Shown: positions 24,725 through 32,866 of the stretch, one piece after another
Numbering within the stretch: the stretch's first letter is position 1
How the letters are laid out: every line of letters begins with the position of its first letter
From: Acuticoccus sp. MNP-M23
GTDB taxonomy: Bacteria; Pseudomonadota; Alphaproteobacteria; Rhizobiales; Amorphaceae
DNA: 64,000 nt
Assembly: GCF_031195445.1 (NCBI RefSeq)
Contig: NZ_CP133480.1
Coordinates: 2,410,501-2,474,500 of the forward strand
Direction: 5' to 3'
Notes under the pieces: model-generated
The model's input: the letters and a program-made list of their open reading frames with translations, nothing else
The model's database searches: none
What the model was told of the DNA's origin: nothing
Translations under genes and position numbers: made by a program

Positions 24725-25774
24725 TTATTTCATCGTCGCTTTCACGGCGTCGGAGATCTGGCGGTCTTCCAGCGGCGGCAGGAACGAGCCGTCATAATAG
24801 TCGGCCATGGCAGGTTCGATTTCCATGCCGAACGCCTTGGCAATCTGGCCGGCCGACGTCTCGAACCGGTCCTGGTCGACGTTGGAAATGCCGCGCTCGG
24901 CGACGTTCGGCGTCAGGATCGAGAGTTCCTTGGCAAGCTCCCAGCGGTCGCCTTCAAGGTCGATGTCCACCAGCGGCTCGCGCTCTTTCAGGAGCGCCAG
25001 GCCCTCGGCGGGGTCTTCCAGCATTTCCTGCAGGCCCTTCACGGTGGCGGCGACGAAGCCCTTCACCACGTCGGGGTTCTCTTCGGCGAACGACTTTTTC
25101 ACCAGAAGACCCGAGGAGTAGGGCTGAAGGCCGTACTGGGCGAGGGTGAAGTAGGTCACGTCGTCCCGGTCGATCCCGGCCTGGACCATGTTGAGCACGG
25201 TTGTGGTGGTGAACCCGAACGTGGCGTCCGCACGGCCCTGGATCACCATGGCATCGCGCAGGTTGGGCTCGACGAAGACGTACTCGATCGATTCAGGATC
25301 GAGGTCGTTGAGGCCGGCGAAGACGGGCCATGCCAGCACCGTGGCGGCGTTCTGCGTGGCCGAGATCTTCTTGCCCGGCAGATCCGCAGGGCCGGAGACG
25401 CCGTTGTCCTTCAGCGAGATGACGCCGGTGGGCGACTGGTCGTTGATCACCATCACTGTGACGACGGAATCGTCCGGGTTTTCGCTGTTGAACTTGAGAA
25501 GGCCGGTGCCTTCGGCAAAGCCGATGTCGTAAGCGCCGGACGCCACTTTCGAGATGGTGTCGCCGGAACCGAAGCCACGGTCGATGGTCACGTCGAGGCC
25601 TTCGTCGGCGTAGTAGCCTTTGTCGAGGGCAATCAGGAACGGGCCGTGCATGGCCTGCCAGGCCCAGTCGAGCACGAACTTGACGTCGGTCTTCTCCTGG
25701 GCGTGGGCGGCCACCGGGGTGAGCGCGAGCGCAGCGCAGCCAAGGGCAAGCCGTGAAAGGCGGCTAAGGGACAT
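24725..25774 (-). CDS. NMT1/THI5-like periplasmic substrate-binding protein of the NitT/TauT importer
   Basis: 349 residues, periplasmic. Start ATG 25774 gives a signal peptide (MSLSRLSRLALGCAALALTPVAAHA); an AAGGAT ribosome binding site lies upstream. The mature part starts VKFVLDWAWQAMHGPFLIALDKGYY, very like ThiY/NMT1 proteins that bind hydroxymethylpyrimidine precursors; GSGDTISKVASGAYDIGFAEG and a QGRADATFG segment follow. It is encoded opposite to its ATPase and permease, so it has its own promoter, probably divergent with the cyclic amidohydrolase. The ligand is inferred to be a pyrimidine, hydantoin or similar ring compound from the two flanking amidohydrolases. Confidence 0.9.
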   Translation of the reverse strand: MSLSRLSRLALGCAALALTPVAAHAQEKTDVKFVLDWAWQAMHGPFLIALDKGYYADEGLDVTIDRGFGSGDTISKVASGAYDIGFAEGTGLLKFNSENPDDSVVTVMVINDQSPTGVISLKDNGVSGPADLPGKKISATQNAATVLAWPVFAGLNDLDPESIEYVFVEPNLRDAMVIQGRADATFGFTTTTVLNMVQAGIDRDDVTYFTLAQYGLQPYSSGLLVKKSFAEENPDVVKGFVAATVKGLQEMLEDPAEGLALLKEREPLVDIDLEGDRWELAKELSILTPNVAERGISNVDQDRFETSAGQIAKAFGMEIEPAMADYYDGSFLPPLEDRQISDAVKATMK

Positions 25775-26027
25775 GAAGGCATCCTTCTGAAGTTTGTTTC
25801 GCAAAGTTTTATGCAAGCAAGGGACCAGACGCCAAGACGTTTCCGCGCACCCCGCGCCACGCCCGCGCGTTCTCTTGCGATAAAATTCCGGACGGGCGCG
25901 CCGCAACGGAAGGTCGGCAGTTGTGACAAACGCGAATTTTCCGGCAACCGCGAGCACGTTGTGCCTTGTTTTCGTGGCCGGGCCATGCATCGACCTTTGA
26001 GGATCCAGACTGGCGAAGGAGAGCGTG

Positions 26028-27464
26028 ATGGGTGAGACGGCGGACCTTGTCATCAGGAACGGCATGGTTGCGACGGAGACATCGGTCTTCCCCGCGTCCA
26101 TCGCCGTGCGCGGCGGAAAGATTGTGGCGGTCGGCGCGGATGGGGACATGCCCCCCGCCACCGAGGAGATCGACGCCAGCGGCCTCACTGTCCTTCCCGG
26201 CGTGATCGACGTGCACGTCCATTTCCGCGAACCCGGCATGGACCACAAGGAAGACTGGGCGACCGGCACACGGGCCGCTGCCATGGGCGGCGTGACGACC
26301 GTGTTCGAGATGCCCAACACGGCCCCGCCGGTCTCCACCGCCGAGCGCTATCTGGCCAAGAAGGCCGTTGCCGAGTCTAAGGCCATTGTGGACTTCGGCC
26401 TCTACGGCGTCCTGTCGGAAGACAACCTTGCCGACCTCAAGCCGATGGCCGACGCCGGCGTGATCGGGTTCAAGCTGTTCCTCGGCAACACCACGGGCAA
26501 CCTGCCGTGCCCATCGGACGGGGCGGTGCTGGAAGCCTTCGAGATCATCGCGGGCCTTGGCAAGCGCATCTCGATCCATGCGGAAAACTCGCCGATCCTG
26601 TTCTGGCGCGAGGATCGCCTCCAGGCCGCCGGCCGCAACAATCCCATCGACCACCTGATGGCCCGCCACGACGTTGTGGCGGTCGAGGCCATGGCGCGCT
26701 CGTGCATCTTTGCCGAGGCCACCGGCGCGCGCATCCACATCGTCCACGAATCCTCGGCGATGAGCCTGCCCTACCTCAAGTTCTTCAAGGAGCGCGGCGT
26801 CGACGTCACCGTCGAAACCCTGCCGCAGTACCTCACGCTCGGCGTCGAAGACATGGACAGGCCGGGCGGTGAAGTGCTGCGGATGAACCCGCCGATCCGC
26901 CAGAAGTGGCAGAACGGCCCCTTGCGCAAAGCGCTGGCGGACGGGTCGATCGACATGATCTCCACCGACCATGCCCCCCACCTGCCCGAGGAGAAGATCG
27001 GCAACCGGATCTGGGACATTGCCTGCGGCTTTCCGGGCCTTGAAAGCCAGCTGCCGATCCTCCTCACCCTCGTCAACGAGGGGTTGATGCCGCTGACGCG
27101 CTACGTGCAGATCTCTTCGGCCAACCCGGCCCGCGCGTTCGGCCTCTACGGCACCAAGGGCGTGCTCCAGCCGGGCGCCGATGCCGACATCACGCTGGTG
27201 GATATGGACCGCCGCGAAACCCTGTCCGCCGCGCGCCTGTCGTCCAAGGGCAAGGTCTCGCCCTACGAGGGGATGGAAGTGACCGCCTGGCCGGTCGCCA
27301 CCATCGTGCGCGGCAAGCCGGTGATGCGCGACGGCAAGATCCTGGCCGAAGAGGGCTGGGGCGAGGTTGTGCAGCAGACCATGCCGGAGCCTGCGCCGCG
27401 CAATGTCGAAACGCATCTGTCCACCCTGGTGGGGGCATCGCCGGCGCCCGCAACCACGCGTTGA
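26028..27464 (+). CDS. Cyclic amidohydrolase: allantoinase / dihydroorotase-like
   Basis: 478 residues, metal-dependent ring-opening hydrolase. Start ATG 26028 with AAGGAG upstream (an in-frame GTG directly precedes it). Motifs of the dihydroorotase/allantoinase/hydantoinase group: GVIDVHVHFREPG near residue 58, MPNTAP near residue 98, GFKLFLGNTTG (Lys that is carbamylated in many members) near residue 147, SIHAEN near residue 185, HIVHESSA near residue 242 and STDHAPH near residue 314. The FREPG and PNTAP motifs favour dihydroorotase type I or AllB over dihydropyrimidinase. The true pyrimidine-synthesis dihydroorotase would normally sit with pyrB, which is absent here, so a catabolic role with the adjacent importer is more likely. 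Confidence 0.88.
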   Translation: MGETADLVIRNGMVATETSVFPASIAVRGGKIVAVGADGDMPPATEEIDASGLTVLPGVIDVHVHFREPGMDHKEDWATGTRAAAMGGVTTVFEMPNTAPPVSTAERYLAKKAVAESKAIVDFGLYGVLSEDNLADLKPMADAGVIGFKLFLGNTTGNLPCPSDGAVLEAFEIIAGLGKRISIHAENSPILFWREDRLQAAGRNNPIDHLMARHDVVAVEAMARSCIFAEATGARIHIVHESSAMSLPYLKFFKERGVDVTVETLPQYLTLGVEDMDRPGGEVLRMNPPIRQKWQNGPLRKALADGSIDMISTDHAPHLPEEKIGNRIWDIACGFPGLESQLPILLTLVNEGLMPLTRYVQISSANPARAFGLYGTKGVLQPGADADITLVDMDRRETLSAARLSSKGKVSPYEGMEVTAWPVATIVRGKPVMRDGKILAEEGWGEVVQQTMPEPAPRNVETHLSTLVGASPAPATTR

Positions 27465-27574
27465 CACATCAGGCGAATTGACCAACCATCGGGACCAATG
27501 GCCGCAGTTTTGCACGCGGCATCATAAAACAGGGCGCGTCAGCGCTCGATTGGGAAACGCGCAGGGGATGCTGG

Positions 27575-27630
27575 TGAAGCCTCATGATCGAGGCTTCAGA
27601 CGGTTCTCCTTCGCGTCAGAAGGAGAACCG
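27575..27630 (+). promoter_or_regulatory. Two adjacent leader hairpins, the second masking the ribosome binding site
   Basis: First hairpin: TGAAGCCTC (27575-27583) and GAGGCTTCA (27590-27598), 9 bp, 6-base loop. Second: CGGTTCTCCTTC (27601-27612) and GAAGGAGAACCG (27619-27630), 12 bp perfect, 6-base loop. The right arm of the second contains the AAGGAG Shine-Dalgarno of the binding-protein gene whose ATG is at 27634. With the stem formed, the ribosome site is fully paired. There is no T-run, so it is not a terminator. It could act as a translational switch, RNA thermometer or protein-binding site, or, as DNA, a palindromic operator. Confidence 0.8.
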
Positions 27631-27633
27631 GAA

Positions 27634-29001
27634 ATGACCACTCGTCTTGCGCGCCGCCTGTGCGGCACCGCGTCCACCGCGCTGATTGCGGCGCTGGCCC
27701 TTTCAGCCGGAACAATGGCTGCCAATGCCGACACCATCCGCTTCTGGACCACCGAGGAGCAGCCCGAGCGCCTCGCCAAGCAGGAAGAGACGGCCGCCGC
27801 CTTCAAGGAAGAGACCGGCCACACCGTCGAGGTGATTCCGGTGACCGAGAGTGATCTTGGCACCCGCGCCACCGCCGCCTACGCCGCTGGCGACCTGCCG
27901 GACGTGATCTATCACACCCTGCAATACGTGCTCCCGTGGGCCGAGGACGGCATCCTCGACGCGGAAACCAACGACGAGATCGTCGACGCGCTGGGCCGCG
28001 ATACCTTCGCCCCCGCCGCCCTCGCCATGGCCGACTTCGACGGCCTCACCGCCGCCGTTCCGGTGGACGGCTGGACGCAGATGATCGTCTATCGCAAGGA
28101 TCTCTTCGAGGAAGCGGGCCTTGCCGCGCCTGACACCTACGCCAACGTGGAAGCCGCCATCGAGGCGCTGCACAACCCGCCGGAAATGTACGGTTTCGTC
28201 GCCGCCACCAAGGTGGACGAGAACTTCATGAGCCAGGTGCTGGAGCACGTCTTCCTGGCCAACGGCGTGTCGGTGGTGGACGAGAACGGCTTCGCGCCGC
28301 TGGATGCGGCCGCCACCACCGAGGTGCTGGAATTCTACAAGGCGCTCGCCGACGCATCGCCCCCCGGCGACCTTTACTGGCAGCAGTCGCGCGAACTCTA
28401 TTTTGCGGGCAAGGCGGCGATGATCATCTGGTCGCCCTTCATCCTCGACGAGCTGGCCGGCCTGCGCGATGCCGCCCCCGTCACCATCAACGATGACCCG
28501 GCAAGCCGCGAGCTGGCCGACAAGACCGGCATTGTCACCAACTTCTCCGGCCCGTCCAACCCGGACGGCGCGGCGTGGGGCGACATCCGCTATCTCGGCG
28601 TGACGGCAGACGCCAACACCGACGTTGCGATGGAATTCGTCCTTTATTCCATGGACGAGGGCTACGAGTCGCTGCTCTCCATCGCGCCGGAAGGCAAGTT
28701 CCCGGTCCGCCGCGGCACCGAGGACGACCCCGAAAAGTTCGTGGCCGCGTGGGAGAAGCTTCCCGTCGGCGTCGACCGCAAGGCACCGCTGACCGAGCTT
28801 TATGATGCGGAAACCGTCAAGGAGATTGTGTCGGGTCTCGACACGGCATCCCGCTGGGGCGTCAACGAGGGGCAGCTGGCGCTGGCGTCCAAGATCATCA
28901 ACAGCCAGGAGATCAATCGTCTGGTGCGCCAGTATCTGGACGGCGAACGTGACGCAGCAGCCACCGTCGACGCCATGAACGACACCCTCTCCAAGATCTG
29001 A
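27634..29001 (+). CDS. Sugar ABC importer periplasmic substrate-binding protein (family 1), GH63-linked
   Basis: 455 residues, periplasmic. Start ATG 27634 is set by the signal peptide (MTTRLARRLCGTASTALIAA, then an ANA cleavage site near residue 33) and AGGAG 8 bases upstream; this site is inside a 12-bp hairpin. The mature chain begins TIRFWTTEEQPERLAKQEE, the MalE-type N-terminal lobe; WTQMIVYRKDLFEEAG and YFAGKAAMIIWSPF are typical family segments. It is the first gene of a five-gene operon with two permeases, a GH63-type hydrolase and the ATPase. The hydrolase suggests a glycosylglycerate-like ligand. Confidence 0.92.
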   Translation: MTTRLARRLCGTASTALIAALALSAGTMAANADTIRFWTTEEQPERLAKQEETAAAFKEETGHTVEVIPVTESDLGTRATAAYAAGDLPDVIYHTLQYVLPWAEDGILDAETNDEIVDALGRDTFAPAALAMADFDGLTAAVPVDGWTQMIVYRKDLFEEAGLAAPDTYANVEAAIEALHNPPEMYGFVAATKVDENFMSQVLEHVFLANGVSVVDENGFAPLDAAATTEVLEFYKALADASPPGDLYWQQSRELYFAGKAAMIIWSPFILDELAGLRDAAPVTINDDPASRELADKTGIVTNFSGPSNPDGAAWGDIRYLGVTADANTDVAMEFVLYSMDEGYESLLSIAPEGKFPVRRGTEDDPEKFVAAWEKLPVGVDRKAPLTELYDAETVKEIVSGLDTASRWGVNEGQLALASKIINSQEINRLVRQYLDGERDAAATVDAMNDTLSKI

Positions 29002-29046
29002 CGAAAGGGGCCGGTTGCCGGGCATACCGGCGGCCGGATCTTGCCC

Positions 29047-30339
29047 ATGAGCAAAAGCGCAGGACCACTCGTCGACAAGGGTGTCGGGCCCATCGCCCGG
29101 CGCGAGTCGCGGCTCGCCTACACCATGATCCTGCCCACGGTGGCCATCGTCATGGCCATCGTGCTTTTGCCGCTGGCGGCCAATATATGGATCAGCTTCA
29201 AGCCCGTCGGCATTGCGGACCTCCGCCCGCCGGCACTGCTTGCCAACGAGCGCCTGCGCGGCGACCTCGAAGCCGCGGGCGACGAGGCCACCATCCAGTA
29301 CCGGCTGCGCAATTCGTCGCGCGATGCCGCCCTGTCGGACACCACCCTCACCGACACGTTGCCCGAGGGCCTCGAGCCCATCGACCTCGACAGCCGATGC
29401 ACCCTCGAAGGGGGCTCGCTTTCCTGCGCGCTGGGCGCGTTCGATCCCGGCGCCCGCGGCGAACTCGAAATCCGCGTGCGTGCCGCCGAGGCGTACCTCG
29501 CCAATCCCATCAATCCGCGGGACAGCGATGCGCTGACCACCGTGCGCGCGCCCAACGTCCTCACCAACCTTGCATTCTCGCTCGAAAACTACCGTGCCGT
29601 GTTCGATGGCGAGGAGTTCATGCAGGTGCTGTGGGTGACGATTTTCTACACGCTGTTCGGCACGCTGGGCGCCATTGTGCTGGGCGTCATCGCAGCCCAG
29701 CTCCTCAACCGCGACTTTCGGGGCCGGTCGATCCTGCGCGGGCTCTACCTCTTTCCCTACGTTGCGCCGGTCATTGCCATGGCGTTCACGTGGCTTGTGC
29801 TGTTCGACCCATTTTCCGGCACGATCAACGCGATGATCCAGGCGATGGGCGTGGCGGGCGAGCCGGTCAACTTCTTCGGCGCGCGGATGGTGCCGGTCTC
29901 CATCTTCGGCCTCGAATTCGGCTTCCCGCTGGCGCTCGCCATGGTGATCGCCTTCGAGGCATGGCGCTATTTTCCGCTGTCGTTCCTGTTCATCCTGGCG
30001 CGGATGCAATCGATCCCGACCGACATGTACGAAGCGGCCGACATGGACGGCGCAACCCCGTTCCAGAAATTCTTCCGCCTCTCGATGCCACAGATCGTCG
30101 GCATTCTGGCGGTCCTGTTCCTGTTGCGCTTCATCTGGACGTTCAACAAGTTCGACGACATCTTCCTGCTCACGGGCGGCGCCGCCGGCACCCGCACCCT
30201 GACGGTTGACGTTTATTATCAGGGATTTGCCATTGGCAACCTCGGCGCGGGCGCTGCCGTTGCGGTGGTGATCTTCGTGATGCTTCTCATCTTCGCGCTG
30301 CTCTATTTCCGCGCGCTGCCGAAAGGGGAGGGGCTATGA
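29047..30339 (+). CDS. MalF-type ABC importer permease with an inserted DUF11-like domain
   Basis: 430 residues. Helix 1 spans about residues 26-48. The loop between helix 1 and helix 2 (about 52-190) is greatly enlarged and contains, at about 78-148, a segment with the look of a DUF11 (bacterial Ig-like, conserved-repeat) domain: IQYRLRN, TDTLPEGLEPI, two Cys (118 and 127) around a GG turn, then CALGAFDPGARGELEIRVRA. By topology this loop faces the periplasm. The core BPD_transp_1 domain follows, with the EAA loop MYEAADMDGATPFQKFFRL near residue 332. E. coli MalF also has a large P2 loop that contacts the binding protein, so a similar docking role is inferred. Its stop overlaps the next start by 4 bases. 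Confidence 0.9.
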   Translation: MSKSAGPLVDKGVGPIARRESRLAYTMILPTVAIVMAIVLLPLAANIWISFKPVGIADLRPPALLANERLRGDLEAAGDEATIQYRLRNSSRDAALSDTTLTDTLPEGLEPIDLDSRCTLEGGSLSCALGAFDPGARGELEIRVRAAEAYLANPINPRDSDALTTVRAPNVLTNLAFSLENYRAVFDGEEFMQVLWVTIFYTLFGTLGAIVLGVIAAQLLNRDFRGRSILRGLYLFPYVAPVIAMAFTWLVLFDPFSGTINAMIQAMGVAGEPVNFFGARMVPVSIFGLEFGFPLALAMVIAFEAWRYFPLSFLFILARMQSIPTDMYEAADMDGATPFQKFFRLSMPQIVGILAVLFLLRFIWTFNKFDDIFLLTGGAAGTRTLTVDVYYQGFAIGNLGAGAAVAVVIFVMLLIFALLYFRALPKGEGL

Positions 30340-31601
30340 CCCCCGCACAGGCTGCCCGTGCCCGGATGGAAGCACCCCGCTTTCCGGGCTGGCTCACCGC
30401 CGGTGTTCTCGGCCTCCTGTGGGGCGCCACGCTGCATCTCCTTGGCGGTGTCACGCTCACCCTCATCACCGGCACGGCAATGACGCCGCAACTGGGCGGT
30501 GCTGCCGTTGCGGGCCTCGTTGCGGGCCTGGCGCTGGCCTGGCGCCCGCTGGAGGAGCGCACATTCGGCTTCCGCGCGATTGTCATGGCTCTGGTGGCCG
30601 CGCTCATTGTGGCGGCGGCATTCGGCGCGCCCTATGGCCAGCCGCTCGACCACGCATCACTCTGGCAGATGGCCGGTCTGCTGCTGACAGCCGTGGCGCT
30701 CGTCAACATCCTTTCGGCCAACCTGCGCACCGTCACGCTGGCAAGGCAGACGCGGCGGGCGACCGAGCATGCGCTGGCGTCAAGCCTCGGCATTTTCGGC
30801 CACCTGTTCTTTGCGGTAATCGTGATCCTGCCGTTCTACGTGCTGGTGATGACGAGCTTCAAGACGCAGCAGAGCCTGATCGCCAACCCGCTCGACCTGT
30901 CGATCGACTTCAGCCAAGGCTTCGACAGCCTGTTCGACAGCTACATCCAGCTCTTCACCACCTACGACTTTGGCCGCTACATGCTGATCTCGTTCGTGGT
31001 CTCCACGCTGACGGTGGTGATCTGCCTCGCCTTCGCGGTGCCGGGCGCCTATGCGGTGGCGCGGCTCAACTTCCCCGGCCGGCAGGCGCTGTCGCGCTCG
31101 ATCCTCCTCATCTACCTCGTCCCGGCCATCGTCCTCGTCATCCCGCTCTACGCGGTGTTCTCGCAGCTGGGCTTGCGCAACACGGTGGTCGGCCTCCTCA
31201 TCGTCTATCCCGCCACCACGCTGCCGGTGGCGATCTACATGCTCTCCGGCTATTTCCGCGGCGTGCCGGCGGAGCTTGAGGAGGCAGGGCTGATGGACGG
31301 GCTGTCGCGCGTCGGCGTCATCCGCAAGATCACGCTGCCGCTGTCGCTCCCGGCGCTCGCCTCGGTCGGCCTCTACGTTTTCATGATCGCGTGGAACGAG
31401 TTCCTGTTCGCGTTCATGTTCCTCGACGATCCCAAGATCTTCACGCTTTCCCGCGCGGTGGTCTCGCTGAATTCCAGCGAGGTGCCGCGGCAATATCTGA
31501 TGGCTGGTGCCGTGGTGACGACGATCCCGATCCTGTTCCTCTTCCTCCTTGCCGAACGCTTCATGGTAAAGGGCCTCACTGCCGGCGGCGTGAAGGGATG
31601 A
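30336..31601 (+). CDS. MalG-type ABC importer permease with extra N-terminal membrane helices
   Basis: 421 residues, against about 280-300 for a usual MalG-type permease. The first 130 residues carry about four additional hydrophobic segments (WLTAGVLGLLWGATLHLLGG; AAVAGLVAGLALAW; AIVMALVAALIVAAAFGAP; WQMAGLLLTAVALVNILSA). The normal domain starts near residue 148 (HLFFAVIVILPFYVLVMTSFK) and has the EAA loop ELEEAGLMDGLSRVGVIRKITLP near residue 310. It overlaps both neighbours by 4 bases (ATGA). Whether the extra helices serve transport or are a fused membrane module is unknown. Confidence 0.9.
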   Translation: MTPAQAARARMEAPRFPGWLTAGVLGLLWGATLHLLGGVTLTLITGTAMTPQLGGAAVAGLVAGLALAWRPLEERTFGFRAIVMALVAALIVAAAFGAPYGQPLDHASLWQMAGLLLTAVALVNILSANLRTVTLARQTRRATEHALASSLGIFGHLFFAVIVILPFYVLVMTSFKTQQSLIANPLDLSIDFSQGFDSLFDSYIQLFTTYDFGRYMLISFVVSTLTVVICLAFAVPGAYAVARLNFPGRQALSRSILLIYLVPAIVLVIPLYAVFSQLGLRNTVVGLLIVYPATTLPVAIYMLSGYFRGVPAELEEAGLMDGLSRVGVIRKITLPLSLPALASVGLYVFMIAWNEFLFAFMFLDDPKIFTLSRAVVSLNSSEVPRQYLMAGAVVTTIPILFLFLLAERFMVKGLTAGGVKG

Positions 31602-32866
31602 GCCGCGACGACGAAGCCATCGCCATCCTGCGCGAGAACGACCGCGGCACCTTCTCCGTCCCCACCAAGGGGCTCTACCCGTTCCAGTGGAACTGGGATT
31701 CGGCGTTTGCATCGCTCGGCTATGCCCACCTCGATCCGGCCCGCGCCGTGCGCGAACTCAAGACGCTGGCCGCCGCCCAGTGGACCGACGGGATGATCCC
31801 GCACATCATCTTCCACAGCAACGACGACGGCTATTTTCCGGGCCCCGACGTGTGGGGCAGCGGGCACGCGGTGCCGACCTCGGGCATCACCCAGCCCCCC
31901 GTGCTCGCCATTGCGGCGGAGCGGCTTCTGGCGCGCGGCGCACTCGGCGGGGCCGATCTTGCGGGGCTGGTGGAGGCCATCGACCGCTGGCACCGCTGGT
32001 TCCAGATCGCAAGGCGCGATCCTGACACCGGCGCCATCGCCGTCATCCACCCGTGGGAGTCCGGCCGCGACAACCTGCCGGACTGGGATGGCCCGTTGGA
32101 GGCCGTGGACGCCAGCAACGTCGCCCCCTTCCAGCGCCGCGACCTCGGCCATGTCGACGCCGCAATGCGCCCCACAAAAGAGCAGTATGAGCGCTACATC
32201 GCGCTGGTGGAGTTCGGCCGCTCGGTCGCCTGGAACCAGGCGGCGATGCCGGAGAAATCGCCTTTCTTCGTCGCCGACCCCGGCATGACCGCAATCCTCG
32301 CCCGCGCCGAAACCGCGCTCGCCACCCTGGCCGAAGCCGCCGGCAGGCTGGACCTCGCGGCGAAAGCGAATGAACGCGCGCAAGCGCTGCGTGCCGGCAT
32401 GGACCGGCTGTGGAGCGACGAGGTCGCCGCCTACACCACGCGCGACGTGCGCACCGGCAAGCGCGGCACGGCGGTCTCCGCCGCTTCGTTCCTCGGCTTT
32501 CTCGCAGGCGGCCTGCCGCCGGAGCGCGCCGCCGCCCTCAACGCCCACTTCGACCGGATGGCTGAGGCGTGCCGCTACATGTGCCCCAGCTGGGACCCGG
32601 CAGCGCCCGACTTTGACGAGAAACGCTACTGGCGCGGCCCGGTGTGGCTGGTGGTCAACTGGCTGATCGCGATGGGCCTTGCCGAGCGGGGCGACGCGGC
32701 CCGTGCCGAGCGGGTGCGCGCAGACAGCGCGGCGCTCGTCAAGAATGGCGGTTTTTACGAATATTACAGCCCCCTCGACGGGGCCCCGCTGGGTGGCGGC
32801 AGTTTCACGTGGACGGCCGCCGCCTGGCTCGATTTTGCAAAAGGGGCCGGCGATGGCACGCATTGA
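31598..32866 (+). CDS. GH63/MGH1-like glycoside hydrolase (mannosylglycerate/glucosylglycerate hydrolase type)
   Basis: 422 residues, cytosolic alpha-toroid hydrolase. Start ATG 31598 overlaps the permease stop; the longer frame upstream shadows the permease. Features of the MGH1-like group: FSVPTKGLYPFQWNWDSAF near residue 20 (conserved WDSAF), QWTDGMIPHIIFH near residue 64, VIHPWESGRDNLPDWD near residue 148 (catalytic Asp candidate), and YWRGPVWLVVNWLI near residue 348 in the C-terminal active-site wall. Bacterial members of this size hydrolyse mannosylglycerate or glucosylglycerate, compatible solutes. Encoded inside the importer operon, it probably cleaves the imported solute. A disaccharide such as kojibiose-like sugar cannot be excluded. 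Confidence 0.85.
   Translation: MSRDDEAIAILRENDRGTFSVPTKGLYPFQWNWDSAFASLGYAHLDPARAVRELKTLAAAQWTDGMIPHIIFHSNDDGYFPGPDVWGSGHAVPTSGITQPPVLAIAAERLLARGALGGADLAGLVEAIDRWHRWFQIARRDPDTGAIAVIHPWESGRDNLPDWDGPLEAVDASNVAPFQRRDLGHVDAAMRPTKEQYERYIALVEFGRSVAWNQAAMPEKSPFFVADPGMTAILARAETALATLAEAAGRLDLAAKANERAQALRAGMDRLWSDEVAAYTTRDVRTGKRGTAVSAASFLGFLAGGLPPERAAALNAHFDRMAEACRYMCPSWDPAAPDFDEKRYWRGPVWLVVNWLIAMGLAERGDAARAERVRADSAALVKNGGFYEYYSPLDGAPLGGGSFTWTAAAWLDFAKGAGDGTH

Noticed and set aside
27703-30009. 768-codon minus-strand open frame
   Set aside because: Runs opposite the binding-protein and permease genes, which have clear domains and signals; composition is typical of an antisense shadow.
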